From Siphonobacter curvatus (GTDB lineage Bacteria > Bacteroidota > Bacteroidia > Cytophagales > Spirosomataceae), in assembly GCF_002943425.1 (NCBI RefSeq), contig NZ_PTRA01000005.1, forward strand, positions 1 through 64,000: 64,000 nucleotides of DNA, written 5' to 3'. Below are positions 63,101 to 64,000 of this stretch, piece after piece. The translations under genes and the position numbers were made by a program. Under the pieces are notes generated by a model. It was not told where the DNA came from. It searched no databases and saw only the letters and a program-made list of their open reading frames with translations. Numbering within the stretch: the stretch's first letter is position 1; every line of letters begins with the position of its first letter.

Positions 63101-64000
63101 TTAAGCCGTGAGTGTTCCCTCTAACGTAGGTCGGCGGTCGGGTTTACCATCGAGGATGGAAAGACTTCGCTGGAATTTGACCTGTACCTTCCCCGTTTCA
63201 AAGTGCAAGGAAATGATTTCGTAATGAGCGGTTTCGATGAATCGAACCAGGAAATCAAAGGTATTCTCGTTTCGCCAGGCTCCGCTCGTGGCAATAGGCG
63301 TGACCGTTTCACCGGGAACGGGCGTTTGGGTAAGTTTGAGCGGAGTCGTGGATAAATCCGTACGACCGAATTTCCAACGACTTAAACCCGCTTCGATGCG
63401 GTCTTCGCCCTGGGTATCCTTGAGCGTCAATTGAACGGAATCCTTCTTCACGTCCATTCGCACGGATTGAATACCCAGCGAATTTTCCTGAATCTGAAAG
63501 GTTTTCCCGTTGATTTGTTCACTCAAGGGGGAGCTAAACGTCCCCTCAGCCAGCGGTAGTCGTAGAGAAGCCAGCCGTTTTTTTAAAGCCGATTGGGCGG
63601 AGGCCGGACTAGACTTGCCCACGGATGGCAGAATGTGGTTCCAGGCGGCATCCATAATGCCCTGCATATTACTGGTTTCGCTGGTCATGGCAATGACGAG
63701 GTCGAGCTTGGGCAATACCAGACAGTACTGACCAAAGGCCCCGTCTCCCCGGTACCCCTCGTGGCGGCACCGCCAGAATTGATAGCCGTAACCCTGTAGC
63801 CAGTCGTTGGTTTCTTTGGGACGACTACCTCCCGAGGATTGTACCTGAAAACGCGTAGCCTCATCAATCCAGGCTTCGGTAATCAGCCGCTTGCCTTTCC
63901 AGACGCCTTTTTGCAGGTACAACTGACCAAATTTGGCAATGTCTTCCGTCTTAACCCGTAAGCCCCAGCCACCCGTGTTGATGCCCTGCGGACTTACTTC
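63101..64000 (-). CDS. Serine hydrolase (class C beta-lactamase-like), C-terminal part
   Basis: The frame is open to the right edge, so the N-terminus with the SxxK nucleophile is outside. The visible 299 residues include GINTGGWGLRVKTEDIAKFG, YLQKGVWKGKRLI, WLQGYGYQFWRCRH and GYRGDGAFGQYCLVLPKLDLVIAM. The GDGAFGQ region is where the KTG-like motif of this fold lies. The C-terminal 150 residues form a DUF3471-like beta domain. Members are esterases, D-amino-peptidases or beta-lactamases; which applies is unknown. Confidence 0.78.
   Translation of the reverse strand, partial: EVSPQGINTGGWGLRVKTEDIAKFGQLYLQKGVWKGKRLITEAWIDEATRFQVQSSGGSRPKETNDWLQGYGYQFWRCRHEGYRGDGAFGQYCLVLPKLDLVIAMTSETSNMQGIMDAAWNHILPSVGKSSPASAQSALKKRLASLRLPLAEGTFSSPLSEQINGKTFQIQENSLGIQSVRMDVKKDSVQLTLKDTQGEDRIEAGLSRWKFGRTDLSTTPLKLTQTPVPGETVTPIATSGAWRNENTFDFLVRFIETAHYEIISLHFETGKVQVKFQRSLSILDGKPDRRPTLEGTLTA

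Overview
The window reads as DNA of a Bacteroidota bacterium, most likely a Cytophagales relative of Spirosoma or Siphonobacter. The signs are a SusC/SusD pair, several OMP_b-brl/CarboxypepD_reg TonB-dependent receptors, lipoproteins with Bacteroidota-style lipoboxes, DUF1080 and Gfo/Idh/MocA enzymes, almost no Shine-Dalgarno sites, and promoters of the Bacteroidota TTG-N19-TAnnTTTG type. No rRNA, tRNA, CRISPR array, transposase or integrase was recognised. The genus is inference; the phylum is well supported.

Layout. 1-9.1 kb: a partial secreted gene on the left edge, an AT-rich glycosyltransferase, small enzymes (ABM monooxygenase, SGNH hydrolase, isochorismatase-like hydrolase, DUF1508 protein) and a TonB-type barrel, followed by a spacer with an unusual hairpin and direct repeats. 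9.1-21.1 kb: a tightly packed minus-strand operon of SusC, SusD, two tandem DoxX-like membrane proteins, a cytochrome c, a SoxC/sulfite-oxidase-like molybdoenzyme, a phytoene-dehydrogenase-like flavoprotein and probably a cyanophycinase-like peptidase. Its promoter starts a leader with two mutually exclusive hairpins. 21.3-25.0 kb: a secreted hypothetical protein, then a DUF1080 plus Gfo/Idh/MocA pair.

25.1-29.9 kb is a plasmid-type replication and partition module. It has a Rep_3-type initiator, a 1.46-kb gene-free origin with 14 copies of a TGTGATAGTT iteron (four in exact 22-bp tandem), a DnaA box, an AT-rich tract, four related palindromes that look like a partition site, then parB and parA with a textbook promoter. 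The surrounding genes (surE, cydAB, cobalamin genes) are housekeeping-like, so the molecule is probably a chromid or megaplasmid, or an integrated plasmid.

30-42.3 kb: surE, a YegS-like lipid kinase, cydBA, a DUF421 membrane protein, two sensor kinases, a TetA-like MFS exporter, a nitroreductase and a TlpA-like thioredoxin. 42.3-55.9 kb is a cobalamin uptake and assembly region. A cobalamin riboswitch with its own promoter precedes btuF-btuC-btuD-PduO-cobU. A second minus-strand run holds a GNAT enzyme, a methyltransferase, a ChlI/ChlD-type chelatase subunit, cobQ, cobD and cbiB. A secreted ricin-domain metallopeptidase lies between them.

56-60.4 kb: a PepSY membrane protein, a TonB receptor and an overlapping small protein containing only the Fur DNA-binding domain, which together look like a metal-uptake locus. 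60.4-64 kb: a POT peptide transporter, a secreted Gfo/Idh/MocA protein and a serine hydrolase cut by the right edge. Convergent genes are repeatedly separated by long perfect hairpin terminators.
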